Of a DNA stretch of 64,000 nucleotides, positions 11,606 to 24,673 are shown in pieces; within the stretch, counting starts at the first letter, position 1, and the number at the start of each line of letters is the position of its first letter. Location of the stretch: the NCBI GenBank assembly GCA_021399435.1, contig JAJTUP010000025.1, positions 372,001 to 436,000 of the forward strand, given 5' to 3'. The notes under the pieces were generated by a model. That model made no database searches and was not told where the DNA came from. It saw only the letters and a list, made by a program, of their open reading frames with translations. This DNA is from Diaporthe sp. PMI_573. Its lineage: Eukaryota; Ascomycota; Sordariomycetes; Diaporthales; Diaporthaceae. Position numbers and translations under genes: made by a program.

Positions 11606-12690
11606 ATGTACATATCTACCGCTGTTGCCCTCTTCGCGGGCGCCGCTACAGCCCACTACAACTTCGAGTCCCTGATCGTCAACGGCGAGATCACCGACGC
11701 CTACAAGTACGTCCGCAAGACCAAGAACGGCAACGGGCCCATCCAGGCCGTCAACTCGACCGACATTATCTGCAACAATGGGGGCATCGACGACGACATC
11801 ATGGCGGCCACCGAGACCTTCACCGTGGCCGCGGGGGACCAGGTCGGCTTCAAGATGAACGAGTACATCGGCCACCCGGGCCCGCTGGCCGTCTACCTCA
11901 GCAAGGCACCCAGCACGGCCAAGGGCTACAAGGGCGACGGCGACTGGTTCAAGGTGTACGAGTCCTCGCTGTCCAACAAGACGGTCGACCCTATGCAGTG
12001 GGCCCCCTTTATCGGCGGCGGCGTTCGCAACTTTACCTTCACGCTGCCGAAGGATCTTCCTGCCGGCGAGTATCTGATGCGCGGCGAGCACCTTGCCCTG
12101 CACAGCGCCGACCTCTACCAGGCCCAGTTTTGTGAGTACTGTCATCAGTGATCATATGGGGGTTGAACCAACCACTGATCATCAATGTAGACATGGGCTG
12201 CGCCCAGCTCAAGGTGACCGGCTCTGGCGCTGGCAAACCCGGCCCCACCGTCAAGTTCCCAGGAGCCTACGACCCGAGAGACCCTGGTATTCTTGTCAAC
12301 ATGTGTATGTTTCCCATTCCACATCGTTCACCCCTTCCATGCTTTGTACATATCTGATCGTCATCTCACATAACAGACTGGCCCCCTCTGCGACAATATA
12401 CCCCTCCTGGGCCAAAGACCTGGCCGGTAGCGTGCGATGACAGCACCGTGAACGTGCTCGGCAAAAAGAACGACGGCGACTGCACACCGCTTGAGGAATC
12501 CGCCAAGGGCGACCCCGTCACCTCCTCCGCCGCCGCCGCCAGCGCAACCGCTGCCGCCCCGGCTTCTGCGTCGAGCGCCGCCCCAACGTCCGTTGCTGCT
12601 GCTGCCACCCCCGTGGCTCAGGCCGTGTCTAATGAGTGCAACGAGAAGCGTGGTCTGCGCCGAAAGTCTCGCATGAGGAGGAATGTCTAG
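11606..12690 (+). CDS. AA9 lytic polysaccharide monooxygenase (3 exons)
   Basis: Exons 11606-12131, 12191-12304 and 12377-12690 join in phase (donors GTGAGT and GTATGT, acceptors TAG and CAG) for 317 residues. A 16-residue signal peptide ends ATA, so processing leaves His17 as the N-terminal residue, the first ligand of the copper histidine brace. The second brace His is His90 in GHPGP. The AA9 motif EHLALHSA and the later Gln/Tyr-containing strand QAQFYMG are present. AA9 enzymes oxidatively cleave cellulose or hemicellulose outside the cell. After the catalytic domain comes an Ala/Ser/Thr/Pro-rich linker and a short basic tail (KRGLRRKSRMRRNV) instead of a CBM1. Substrate specificity cannot be read from sequence. 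Confidence 0.93.
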
Positions 12691-13145
12691 ATATGGCCGC
12701 CGGTTAATGTTTTGATCTCTGGAGAGAAGGTTTTGTGCACTCTGCTGCTCAGTTTCTGCATGTGTTCTGGTCAAATCTGAAATACTCTTGGCTGAATTGA
12801 TATGTACCTACTCGATCAAATACTACTCATGAGTCCTGCCGCCCTGAAGCACATACAGAAGATTTATGACCAATGTACTACATTTTCAAAGGGATTCATT
12901 ATGGGATTCTACTCATGCGTGTCAATGTATAGAATCAAAGGTTCGGAGATACTAAAAGCATTCATTTTCTTAGGTCGCCTCCCAAAAAAACGGTACTGCC
13001 CTGGTAGCTTCGTTTCATATCCCAGCTATCCAGCTAAGGTTTACCTGCCAAACTTGTTCTCACCCAAGGAATATTTTTGGGGGAGATAATGCCAAGTTCC
13101 ACCAGAGCCTTTGAGGCCAGCCCTCGAGCCACTGTCCATGTCAGG
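12691..13145. other. Intergenic between convergent genes
   Basis: Shared 3' region of the plus-strand LPMO gene and the minus-strand 2EXR-like gene. No gene or repeat is seen. Confidence 0.5.
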
Positions 13146-14250
13146 TCATGGATTCGGTTCTCCGACCTCGTTTGAGACTTGGCCTATGACCTTCTCGTAA
13201 CCCTCTTCGTCATCGAGCTGGTTTGACCGGACTCCATAGCTCATACCAGTGCAGAGGTTCCAGAATCGAACCTAAAAAAAAGTGAGAATTGTCAGCCACT
13301 GGAATAGCACTTTACAGTCTTGGACAGAAACGTCCATAACATACCGGTATCCTGGGACCCGTAACCCTATGAAATCGGCGTTTGAAAGAAAACCTCATAC
13401 CCCTAATAAATTGGCGTTCAGTCTTGTACAAGAAGACAACCTCGGCAGCGGCTTCGATACCGTAGCGATTGGCTAGGAAATTCTTCGGCTCCTGCTCCTG
13501 AGCCTCCTTGATGCTGGCCAGGAACTCGGTTATTTGTGCCCAATTGTCCGAGGCGTCAAATCGTTCCCGATTGTCCAAAGTGTCATCCGTGTTGTCGCGG
13601 CTGACAAGGATTTCCGCAGGCCGTTGTCCCCACTTCATTTTGAATCGGCGGAAGCCATTGTTGCCACGATGTTCGATGAGCACGACTTGGCCGTGTACCC
13701 TTGAGTGACGAGAGACCGTCGGGGCGATCTCGCAGGAAGCAAGACTCTTGAAGTTGCTGAGAAGAGCCGCCACCGTCAAGGATGGGTTCTTCACGACGAA
13801 AGCTCCATCCAGTGAAGGAAGCAATGTGCTCCTGATGTGCCTGACGTTCATCTTTGCCACCTCGGGCAGTGAGCTGCACAGATGGTACGAATAGCTGTCT
13901 GGCGCGAGCTCGACTCCCCACAATGCTTCTGCAAGGGCCCACATTCTTCCGTCAGGTTGTGCAAGACTGAGCACCGTCTCTGACCAGTATGTGGGCAGGG
14001 CCTCGTCGTAGATCCTGGGGCAGCTGAGCAGGAGGTTGAAGTGCACGGAGTGACGGAAGCGGACGGGATGGTGTTGGTCGCTAGATGGGTCTTCGTTCAA
14101 GGCGAGGCAGGCGTGGACTCTGGACCCGTGAAGTGCCATTTCGTAGATGTAGAGGCGTAATTCGGCAGGCAGCACGTTGAGGAAGGCGCAGACACGGGCT
14201 GGAGCAGCCTCGTGCGCTTTCGTCGCGCTCATCTCGGAAACGTTGGCCAT
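13146..14250 (-). CDS. 2EXR/F-box-like hypothetical protein (2 exons)
   Basis: Exon 1 is 13345-14250 from ATG (MANVSEM). The donor GTATGT at 13344 and an acceptor after a T-tract at 13272 lead to exon 2, 13146-13271, in phase 0, for 343 residues. Without the intron the frame stops at 13312, so a one-exon model is possible but the splice sites are strong. Near the N terminus FLNVLPAELRLYIYEMAL matches the short motif shared by large fungal families variously labelled 2EXR, DUF7730 or F-box-like, whose role is mostly unknown and which may act as adaptors. No membrane segment or signal peptide is seen. Frames further upstream lack an ATG. Confidence 0.75.
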
Positions 14251-15508
14251 TTTGTGTTTGGCCGACGTCAAAAGAGATTCATTACCAGTGGCTGGAAGTG
14301 AGAATGTTTAGCAGATTTGCAGACAGTCGAGGCCAAAGGAAGCTTGGCTTCCTTTGATGCTATGGGGTTGAGACTTCTGATCAAAGTGAAAGGGCACGGC
14401 GAAGGAGGGAAGAAGGATTGATGAAGAGGAAGTGTGTGTGTGTGTGTTGGGCCAACTTGGGGGGCAGATGGTGTTTACCTCGACACTTTGCAGTTGATTG
14501 ACCGCCAGGAGTCCGTTGAGTAGTGTCCCAAGGGGTGGGGGGGGGGGGGAAGACTTTTAAAAAGCCCAATCCCAGGGCAGGCACGCATAAGTTTGCAGTA
14601 AACAAATTTTGATGGGACCGAGTGAATGTCAGGCATGGACGTTATCTGTTGCACCGAAGCCACCAGCGCCGTTTCGTTATTGACCGTTTTTCAGGCAGAC
14701 GAGACGCCCTGGCGACCTTCGTTTGCACCTGGCAGCAGGCCCCAAACCACATTGTATTTTGAGTCGCCCTTTGCGCTCCTGGCATTGAACTTCCAAGGAC
14801 ATGATTAATCACGACGTGCATGAATTACAACTTGTGTCCTCTCCCACCGTACGACCACCAGACAGTCATCAAGCCAAGACTAGGAACCAGTGGGTGAAAG
14901 CCATCTCTTCATTCATAAACACAACTGCTACGGCAGGTATCTACCAACCAGCCCCCACCTGCTCAGCTCTTGAACCGAGAAGAAGGGGAACAAGAGAATT
15001 AGTGCTGCGGTAGCAGGCTGTCTAATCCGTACTTCAAAACAATTTAACAATTTTTTCTCCCCAGAACTACCCGGTCTCTCATCACGAGACTTTCCCAGCG
15101 CCACCAAGCATCAACGCCGTCGTCAAGAGAAAACGGACCAACAAAATTTGCAATGCAAAAACAACATGCTGGTCTTCAAACCCAGCAACTTACAGCCGCC
15201 ATCCCTTACCCCAGACATACATACACATACTCATGTTTGGCTCGGCCGGCTTCGCGCCCGGGCAGGTCTCCCACCATCTACTGCCCCGTCTCCCGCAAGT
15301 GCCTCGCATAATCCATCATCCATCCCCAAGCAAGAAGCTGGGGATCAATCGGAGGATTTCGCGAATGGAAATTACCAACGTTCTGCGGGAGCTCCAACGG
15401 GGAGATAGACTTCCGGGAGCGCATGTTCGCGGCCTGGACCCTTTGCGGCTGAGCTGTTGTACCCGTCACGTAGTACTACCCCGGCGGTGACATTGACCCA
15501 CGGGGCCC
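14251..15508. other. Intergenic, simple-sequence patches
   Basis: Contains a short GT run near 14432-14446 and a G-run near 14537-14549. The right half is the 3' side of the minus-strand rsc9 gene. No gene recognised. Confidence 0.5.
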
Positions 15509-18500
15509 CTAGCCCCGGTCGTCGATCAGCTCCAGCAGCGTCGAGATGGGCTGGGCCAGCACGCGGTTCTCTGTCATGATCTCGTGCAGCCGGGCGAGCA
15601 CAACGCGGAACAACTTCTCGTTCCACCCGCGCGCGTCCTCGGGGACACCCTGGCGGCTCTGCTCCTCCAGGAGCTGCTCCTGCGCTTCCGTCTTGACCAC
15701 GTTGCGCGCGATGTTGCGCAGGACGAGCACCGCGCTGAAGGGTGTGCCGGCGGGCTGCAGCGGGCCGTTGGGGTTGCGCTCGTCTCGCGCGGTCATGGTC
15801 TCCTCGTACGTCAGGGTCAGAGACTTGGCGGGGACGAAATGCGCCCGCTTGGCTCTCTTGTTGGGGTTGGCGCTTGGGCTGGGTCCACTGCTGTTAGAGG
15901 AGGTGCCGTCCGACGCGCCGTTGCTCTGGATCGGGGTGACTTGGGGCTCGAAGTTTTGCTGGACGGCCATCAAGTGCGTCTTGACGTGCGACATGAATGT
16001 CCCGAGGAGTACCTTGTCATCGCCGATGAACTTGTGGCAGCCCGCCCACAGACAGCGGTAATCCCCTTCCTTGTTCAGATACTTGCCATCCCCGTCAGGC
16101 TTCTCTTGGACGTGCGCCAGCAGGATGTGCTGGTACATCTTCTCTGCGTTGGCAAAAAAGTTGTTGCACTTCTGGAATTTTTGGCCCGGATTCATAGGCA
16201 AGGTCCAGAGACAACGGAAATACTCCCTGCCGTCGTTATCTGGGTCTACGGGCCTTGTTCGAGCTCGAATTCCCTTGATGATGAACTTCTGGTTCGAACC
16301 ATTCGGCGCCTTGATGATTTGTGCGCCGGCAGTCGTCCACACGTGGTTAACATTCCGAATGAAATCTGCAGGCGAGATCATGGTCTTGCCAATCTGGGAA
16401 AGTCGGCTACTGAATGACGATTGGTAGGCGGTCCAAATGGCAATCTGCGTGATACTGGCATCGGTGTCTTCTTCAAAGAGACACCGAAGCCACATGTAGC
16501 ATCGCTCGGGCTCCTCCATTGCCAAGAGGCGTTCCTGCAGATCTTGCGGCAACGGTGCGACCTCCTCGCTGTATGGGATGCGTACCTCGGGTTTGATGAC
16601 TTGATCTTTAACGACGCGCTTGGCGCCATGGGAAAGAAGGCGGACCAGGTGCTTGATCAGGCTTTCTGGCTTGTCTGGCTTGGTCGCCCTGAACCTGAGT
16701 AGAGTCTCGATGTTGGACACAACAGCCGTGTACTGATAAAGGAAGTCAAGACAGGCATCCAGAAGCTCATCGTCGTTCAGCATAAGCCAGTCAATGATCG
16801 TCTCCAGAACATCCAGGGGAACATGGCCGAGCTTGTTGGCTTCCGCAAGGTTCATTGATATGCGGCCAAGAGCCCGCAGAGATGTCAGGATCTGGCCACG
16901 GTCGGTCGACATCAGCTGAGTGAGGAGTGAGCGGTAGAGAGGGTCATCGGCACCAAGAGCAAGCTCAGGGGTAAGCTGCTCCGCGATGTCCAGCGCACAA
17001 TGTTTGAGCTCCACAGTAGTCTCAGTAGAGGGCAAGTGAAGAATGATGCACAAGAGATCCCGGAGTGGTGGGAAGTCAGCCATCGACTCGCCGTTCTCTC
17101 GCAGCATGAGCATATTTCGAATGGCGAGAGAGGCCTCTGTGATCAATACCATCTGGTCAGCGAAATGGGCGGGTTGTAAGTGATCCTGTCCAGACCGAGG
17201 TTTCAGCTGGTCGATCCGCTCGATGATATCCGCTGTGCCATTGACACCATCTAGCTCCCCAATGTCGTCACCGTCGGCATCTGGATCGTAGGATATCGTA
17301 AAGTCGACGTCCCAGAAGAGGCCGCCGACCTTCAGTGCCATTTCCACTAAGCCTTCTGCCAATCCCGGAAAGGCATCGAACTTGTAGCGATCGCCCCTCT
17401 CATACGATATCTTCAAAAGATGATGTAGTGCAAAGGACTGTTCGTCTGGGATTCCGGATCGAAGGGCGTACAGGCATCGAGCGTAAATGTTAGGGCCGTC
17501 GAAGGGAGACGGTTGGAGGGGGAGACCTAGAAGCACAGGCGATCAGTATACGGATAATAAATCCATAATCGGGTTCGACTTACTCCCTGGCAAGGGGGCC
17601 TGGCGGTTCGGAGGAGGAGGTGCAGGATCCAGAGCACGCCTCGCTCTGACAAACTTTGCCGGCGCATTTGACGGTGTCTCGACGGGACGAAGGGGCAGCG
17701 GCACATTGGCTGGCGGTCGGAACCTCTCGACGGTTGCAGATTGGTATTCGTAGTTCTGGGGGGTAAAGCTCGCAGACGCACCGCCGCGAACGATGTGCGG
17801 CTGTGGAATCTGGCCGAGGGGCGCATGCGACATCTGGTGCGAGGGCATGCGGCTAGTGCCTTGCATTTGGCCGTGCCCACTGCCTTGGGAGTTTGCGTGG
17901 CCGTGGCCATGTGAACTATGGGAGCCCTGCGGCGTGGAGGAGCCAGCGTGATGTTGTGCCGACGAGTGGCGCGACGGTCGCGTCGGGCCAGTCTCGGGCT
18001 GGAAGATGACCCTCTGGGGCGGGGCCTGGCGCAGACCTCTGGCAGCACGGCCGGTACTGGGGGGTTCTTCGGGTCTGCTCTCGCGTGCGGGGGTTCCATC
18101 GTCAGCAGATGGCGCGGGAGAGTTCTGGGTGGAGGTGTCGCGACGGTCCTTGGGCTTGAAGTTGATAAGGGTCCGGGTCAGGAGGGAACCGCCCTTGGCT
18201 GATGTCTCTTCGAGGATCTCGGGAGGCGGGGGAGTCTGATTGTGGACGGTGCGGATCTCGAAGGCGGCGAGGTTCTTGTAGTATGCGGTCTTGAGACTGA
18301 AGGCAGCAGCAGCCTCGTTGGTGGCACGGATCCCAAGCTCTGCGCAGACCCTGCGCCAGGCCAGCTTCTCGTCGGTGATCCTGTCATAGCCGCCGCTCTG
18401 GACGACATGGTTGAAGATCTTCAGAAGGTCGAGCTGGTAAGGGGTGATCTTGGGCTCCGGGTCGAACCTGGTGCCTCGCTCTGTGTGGAATTCTCGCAGC

Positions 18501-18568
18501 TTGCTGATGAACTCCTCGTACTCGGGGGTGCGATCGATAGCATGCTCCGCGGGGCGTTGGGACACCAT
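15509..18568 (-). CDS. rsc9: RSC chromatin-remodelling complex subunit Rsc9 (ARID protein, 2 exons)
   Basis: Exons 17584-18568 and 15509-17526 join with donor GTAAGT and acceptor TAG in phase, giving 1000 residues. Residues about 15-110 form an ARID DNA-binding domain (YEEFISKLREFHTERGT, LLKIFNHVVQSGGYDRIT, AWRRVCAELGI). A long Pro/Ser/His-rich disordered stretch follows, then a helical repeat region (about 330-720), and finally two zinc-finger-like segments: REYFRCLWTLPMN with C-x-NFF and MYQHILLAH, then YRCLWAGCHKF with MSHVKTH. This order is that of fungal Rsc9, a nuclear subunit of the SWI/SNF-related RSC remodeler. Budding-yeast Rsc9 is shorter; Pezizomycotina orthologs are longer. The gene is divergent from the Zn2Cys6 gene at 19475, sharing about 0.9 kb of upstream DNA. 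Frames before 18568 lack an ATG. Confidence 0.92.
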
Positions 18569-19474
18569 CGTGGCCGACTCTGCCCACAGCACACGACGAG
18601 GGATCGCGGTGTTGCTGACTGCCCAGGAAAATCAGGACAATTGTCGCGATCCAGCCGCTTGGATAGGGCGCTAGAGTGTGGTGTGTTCGTCGCGACGATA
18701 CTCCACCTTCGATTTCCAACGCGCCTGGATGATGATAGTTGAGCTGGTCTTGGTGCAGGTGTGGGCGCAGATACAATCAGTGCAGCTGGAGCTGGGCTGG
18801 GTTGTCGCAAAAAGATGCAGGCTGGCAGCAGCAGGCCAGGGCATTTTTGGTCCAGCAGTGCACGGACCATTTTTGTACCAAGGGACCCACCAATCGGCAG
18901 CCACGGGACCAACCCCTGCAGCTGCTTGCACCGATAAGATAAGTACTTAAGTAATAGTAGATACCTGGGTACACCAAGTACCTAGGTACCTTGGCTGCTG
19001 GGCTGCAGCTCTTTCCCAACTTCCATATTCAAAGTACAGCAATCACACTGTAAGAGCACCAAGGAAGGTGCACCTGCTGGCTTCCAGTTTGGTTCAGCAT
19101 GCAGACCCAAGAAGGCCAGGAAGGGTGGTTCCCTTCCAGCTACAATGTCCACACCTCCACACCTCCACGCCTCCACGCCTCCACGTTCCTCACCTTGTCT
19201 GCCACTTGACCTTGATCCTCTCGTCTGGGACTGTTCCTCCTTTCCAAGACTCGGATATCTGAACCCCTGGCCACAGGCATGTTCTTTCTCCCATGCAAAT
19301 CTAGGATCGACAGCAGACACCACCATCAACAAGACCACAGTTTCCGAACGGCGTTGTTGCTGTGGCGGCCTTCCCTCTCCTCGAGGCCTTCCCATCCAGT
19401 CCTGTGTAACTTCCATCGACGAGCACCTCTCATGAGACATCGCGGAAGTCACACACACACGGCTCACCGCAATC
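18569..19474. other. Divergent promoter region of rsc9 and the Zn2Cys6 gene
   Basis: About 0.9 kb with the start sites of both genes. It contains TACCTAGGTACC-type short palindromic repeats near 18930-19005 and a run of 9-bp CCTCCACGC-like repeats at about 19148-19187, the latter in the probable 5' leader of the rightward gene. Confidence 0.5.
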
Positions 19475-22092
19475 ATGGCTACCCAACAGCTCCAAATCCA
19501 CCGCCTAGGTCTGAACCGTCTTGTGGTTGAGGGCAATCTCCAACCTATCGTTCGTTTCGCCTCCCTAACGCTCAAGGACGAGGAACACAATAAGCAGATC
19601 ATGCAAGTGCATGTGGATGGACAAAGATTGGTTAGTAAGAAAGTACTCGATTTCTGGACCCGTAGCTAAGCGTTTCTCAGGCACAATGGGACCTTGGCAT
19701 GCTGAGAGAGGCCCAGCTCCTTGGGGCCGAGAAATTCTTCACCATCGACGAGCAGAGGATGCTCCAGTTCACGTTGCCCTTGTCTGAAGAGGATGGACAG
19801 GAAGTTGCATCTATGAAGACGATTCAACTTTTCATCATCAACGTCATGGACTTTCAAACCGCTGTCGACTATTTGTCCAACAATGCGGGAATGCAGCATT
19901 GTCACATCAACAGAGCGTTGCAAAACCTCAGGGACGTCAGTGTTCCTGAGCTTGCACCAATCACTAAGACTCAGGAGTCACTCGGCACCTCTAATATGGG
20001 ACCTCCTACAATGCCTCTGATGGGACGTTCGATGCGACCCCAGAGCCAAACCTCCGTCTACGCACCGGTCAGATACAGCCCAATGCAACCTGGCCACAGA
20101 TCGCAAACCGCGAGGCCAAATCTGACATATGTTCCTGGAAGTTCTTCCCATTATCCACCAGCTCCAGGTACTACTGGCCCTATTCGAGGGCGAACGTCCT
20201 CACAGGGGAATCGCTACTGGTCCAGTCCCTTTATCAGCCCTCTGGAGCCTCGGAGCTCTGTCGTCCCGGGCAACTCCAGTCTTCCCCGACGGTTTCTCAG
20301 CAAAGGTCTCGGTGTCCACGACCTTGGAGAGAGGAATCCACTGTACGAACAACATATTGCCCCCATGGGCAGCCACCCGCCTCCATATCCCTTGCGCCAC
20401 GACCCCTGGGGAATCCCGCTATCGAGTTCCCAAGTCGAGACAGACACTGGCAACCTACCCGATGAGCCTTACCATGACCGTTTTGCTGCCCAACTCGCAA
20501 GCCAGTCAGATCGAACCTTACCCCCAGCACGCCGTACCGTTAGCAGCAGGACCTACCCATTTGGACGGCGTCCGTCATCTCGGCCGCCCACCGAAAGACC
20601 CTCATCTCCATCCTCTCCATTCTCAGATAGTGGAGTGCCCATTAGGATCCAGGTTCTAAGCCTTCTTGACCAGCCCAGGTATTCCAGCCTCCATTCCAAG
20701 ATTCGATGGGAATTCACTTTGCATCTGCTGCCATCAACGAAGATGTACGAGCTTTGCCTCCATGCTGCAAGTTATATACTCCGTGAGTACCGCGTCCCTG
20801 TGGATGGCAGGGACCTGGTGGCACAGAGCATGGATGGAAGTCTCTGCGAAGACCAGGACAGTCTCTCAGACGAGTCACTGCAGGGGCAAGCAGTCCTCTT
20901 GGTTGAACGCGGGCTCTTGAGCACGGGCAAATCTGTTCCTGTCAAATCAAGAGATTCTTACCCAGAGTCTCTGCATGTGGACTGGAGACCGGAGGCGGGC
21001 AAGCTCGATGGGTCGCATACTGCGTCAATTAGAGAACCTCGTCCTCATGCCACTGATGAACCTGACCAAGTACCGCCTCCTCGTCAACTACCTTTCCCCT
21101 CAGTCGCCACATCATCGACGTCAAAACCTGCGGCTCGGTCCCCTCTAAGCGAGAGACCGGACTTGATGAATGCAAATGCTCCGGCGCGTGCAGACAAAAG
21201 GTCGACACAGCCAGCCAGTCAGACAGAAGCAGCCGCGGAGAAGCAGCCAAATCAAAGCCAGAAGCGTCCCACCACTATCTCGAGAAGGCCAGTCTCGTCT
21301 ACTAGCGGCAGCAAACTTAACTCGGTGACAGGAGCAGCAGAGTCATCCAAGCCTCAGGCCTCAGCAAGGCGACCTGAGACTTCTCTAGGTATCCGCCGTA
21401 AGAGCAAGACATGTTCGGGTGATGAGGGCGTGTCTATGCCACCAGTGATAGGATCACTCACATCGGATAACGGAGTAAGAACAGAAGAGCTGGCGACATC
21501 ATCTTGCATAGGCTGCAGGAACAAGAAACGGAAATGTGATCGGTCAAAGCCAGCTTGTGGCCCCTGTCTGAAGGACAAGAGGCATTGCAAATATCCGAAT
21601 ATCCCAAAAGTAGCTGCCACAGGCCACATGCCAGAAAAGGCGTGCGACAGACCCGTCCTCGATACCGCCGCTCATCTGATGATACGCAGGAGTCAGGCGC
21701 TCGTACCGCCGACGATGGTGTCAGATGCTTTGACTCAGACACCTCATCCAAGGGAGTACAGAGATGTTGGCTCGCAGACGCGAGGAATCGAGGAGGAAAA
21801 TCAAGACGTGGCGATGAAGGATTTGGGAAAGGATTCACACAAACTGTACACTGACACTTCCACGCAAACGGACAGATCTGATGACTTTTGGGTTCCTTTC
21901 TCGCAATGCACAGAAGTGGTCCTGTGGGCCAGCAATCAGTACGAGAGGCAGATCCAGAAGGCTGTCGAAATCCTGCGAACAACTGATCCTTCTCGCGATG
22001 ACTACCGAGAAAAGCTTGCTCAGGCCGCGGAGTACTATCTGGAATACGAGGAAGACCTTGAAGAGAAGTTGGAGGAGGTTTTGAGAAGGTGA
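19475..22092 (+). CDS. Protein with C-terminally placed Zn2Cys6 DNA-binding domain (2 exons)
   Basis: Exon 1 is 19475-19630, intron GTTAGT...CAG, exon 2 is 19681-22092; phase 0 gives 855 residues. The N-terminal 110 residues are well ordered (VRFASLTLKDEEHNKQIMQ, then a hydrophobic/acidic segment). A long Pro/Ser-rich disordered middle follows. The binuclear zinc cluster is at about residues 661-690: CIGC, RNKKRK, C, DRSKPA, C, GPC, LKDKRH, C, all six cysteines with normal spacing. The end (about 795-855) is strongly acidic and helical, a likely coiled coil. Zn2Cys6 factors normally have the cluster near the N terminus and a Fungal_trans domain; here neither holds. It is probably a nuclear regulator; targets are unknown. 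Confidence 0.85.
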
Positions 22093-22405
22093 TGGGAAGG
22101 AGGTTGAGCCGGCTGTGATCTGTGGTCTCAAACATGCTGAGAATGTATGAGGGCAAATTTGTGAGCTCCCGTGATTCGTTGCCGCACTGGTGGCTCGACG
22201 AGCAGTCGAAAAGCCTTTCTTTGCAAATCAGTCGCAGTATCAACACGGTTGCGTGGTGTTTGAACATTGGCTGTCGGCTTATGAGGCGACTGGGCCATCA
22301 ATGGCATGCTTGCATTGCTAATAGCTCATAGCTCATAGCTCATTCTTGTTTCTGCCCAAGAATATCCAAGTCCAATATAAACTGGAGCCGCAGATCGACC
22401 AACTC
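22093..22405. other. Short convergent intergenic region
   Basis: 3' regions of two convergent genes. Contains about 2.5 copies of a 9-bp repeat ATAGCTCAT at 22321-22342. Nothing else seen. Confidence 0.5.
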
Positions 22406-23660
<1,255 letters not shown>

Positions 23661-24413
23661 GGTGTGCACTAGAAACCTACATGACGAAAAGACATCACCA
23701 GTAGCCCTGGGAGCAGGATATTGCTCGTTTTCATTGTCACGAACCCGAGTTCGTCTCGAGTAAGCGGGCCGGCCGCCAAGCTTTGGCACGAACCAATGTA
23801 GACCAAGGCGGAAGGCTCCGAATTAACAAGGCCCCCACAAACGGGGATTCATAGCCCGATTGGCTTGGCGGAAGACTCGCTCCGTTCTGCGTTCGGCAGT
23901 GAGTCCTAAGAGAGCCAGTTACCATCACGCGCCCAGTGCCTTGCTTTTAGGTAGCTGCGCAGATGGGGTCGCCCACATGGCAGGCATGTCTGTCGCTTGT
24001 AAGCAAAAGGATGAGTGCCTGTGACCGACTGCACGGAATAATCTGTCCCCGTTGTGGTGTTGGTGGGGTTTCAGACTGATCACCAGGACCATTAGTAGTT
24101 GCTTTTAAGAAGGGCTTGTCTATCAAATAAGCTTGTCGTGAATGACAAGTACCTGAACGCATCCACTCTTGCGTGGTGGTGGTGTTCGCCGGGCCGAAAG
24201 GATAATTTCTCATCCAGGTCCTGCTGCCCCGTGATTTTTCTTACGTCAATATCCGCGGCTGTGCCTTAATAAGAATATGGGTCAATACGGGCCGAGCATC
24301 CCTCTCTCGCGATGTCAAATGCGAAGACAAATGAGTGAGATCCTTTTACCTGGAGCCGAGGAGCTCATGAAACGTTGCACAATCTGGACGTCCTTACCTT
24401 GATATTGGGCCAC
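23661..24413. other. Intergenic upstream of the galactanase
   Basis: Promoter side of the minus-strand galactanase gene. No gene recognised. Confidence 0.45.
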
Positions 24414-24574
24414 GTGCCACAATCGTATTCTAAACCTACTGTTATCGGCATTGTTTTTTTTTTTTAAAAAAAAAACGCTGGGTGTTTAAGCGTTTACCAC
24501 TGTATGAAGGGACCGCCTACATACTGCTTAAGAAGCGTACGTACACGGATTAAAAACGAAACCATCTATTCCCT
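24414..24574 (+). repeat. Dispersed repeat, copy A
   Basis: About 160 bp clearly similar to 48107-48262 in the same orientation. Shared blocks are GTGCCACA, TTATC-GCATTG, AACGCTGGG, AGCGTTTA, TGAAGGGACCGCC, ACTGCTT and TTAAAAACGAAACCA. It contains a hairpin with stem AAACGCT/AGCGTTT and, unlike copy B, a T12A10 palindrome at 24454-24475. It is probably a transposon-derived fragment such as a solo LTR. Confidence 0.75.
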
Positions 24575-24673
24575 CGTGTGGGCCATCTTTTTGTGATCGA
24601 TTGACCCTCAGGCGAGGACGTAACATGATGAAATTAGATCAAATGAATAATATAAGGCTCATTGCTCATGCTT

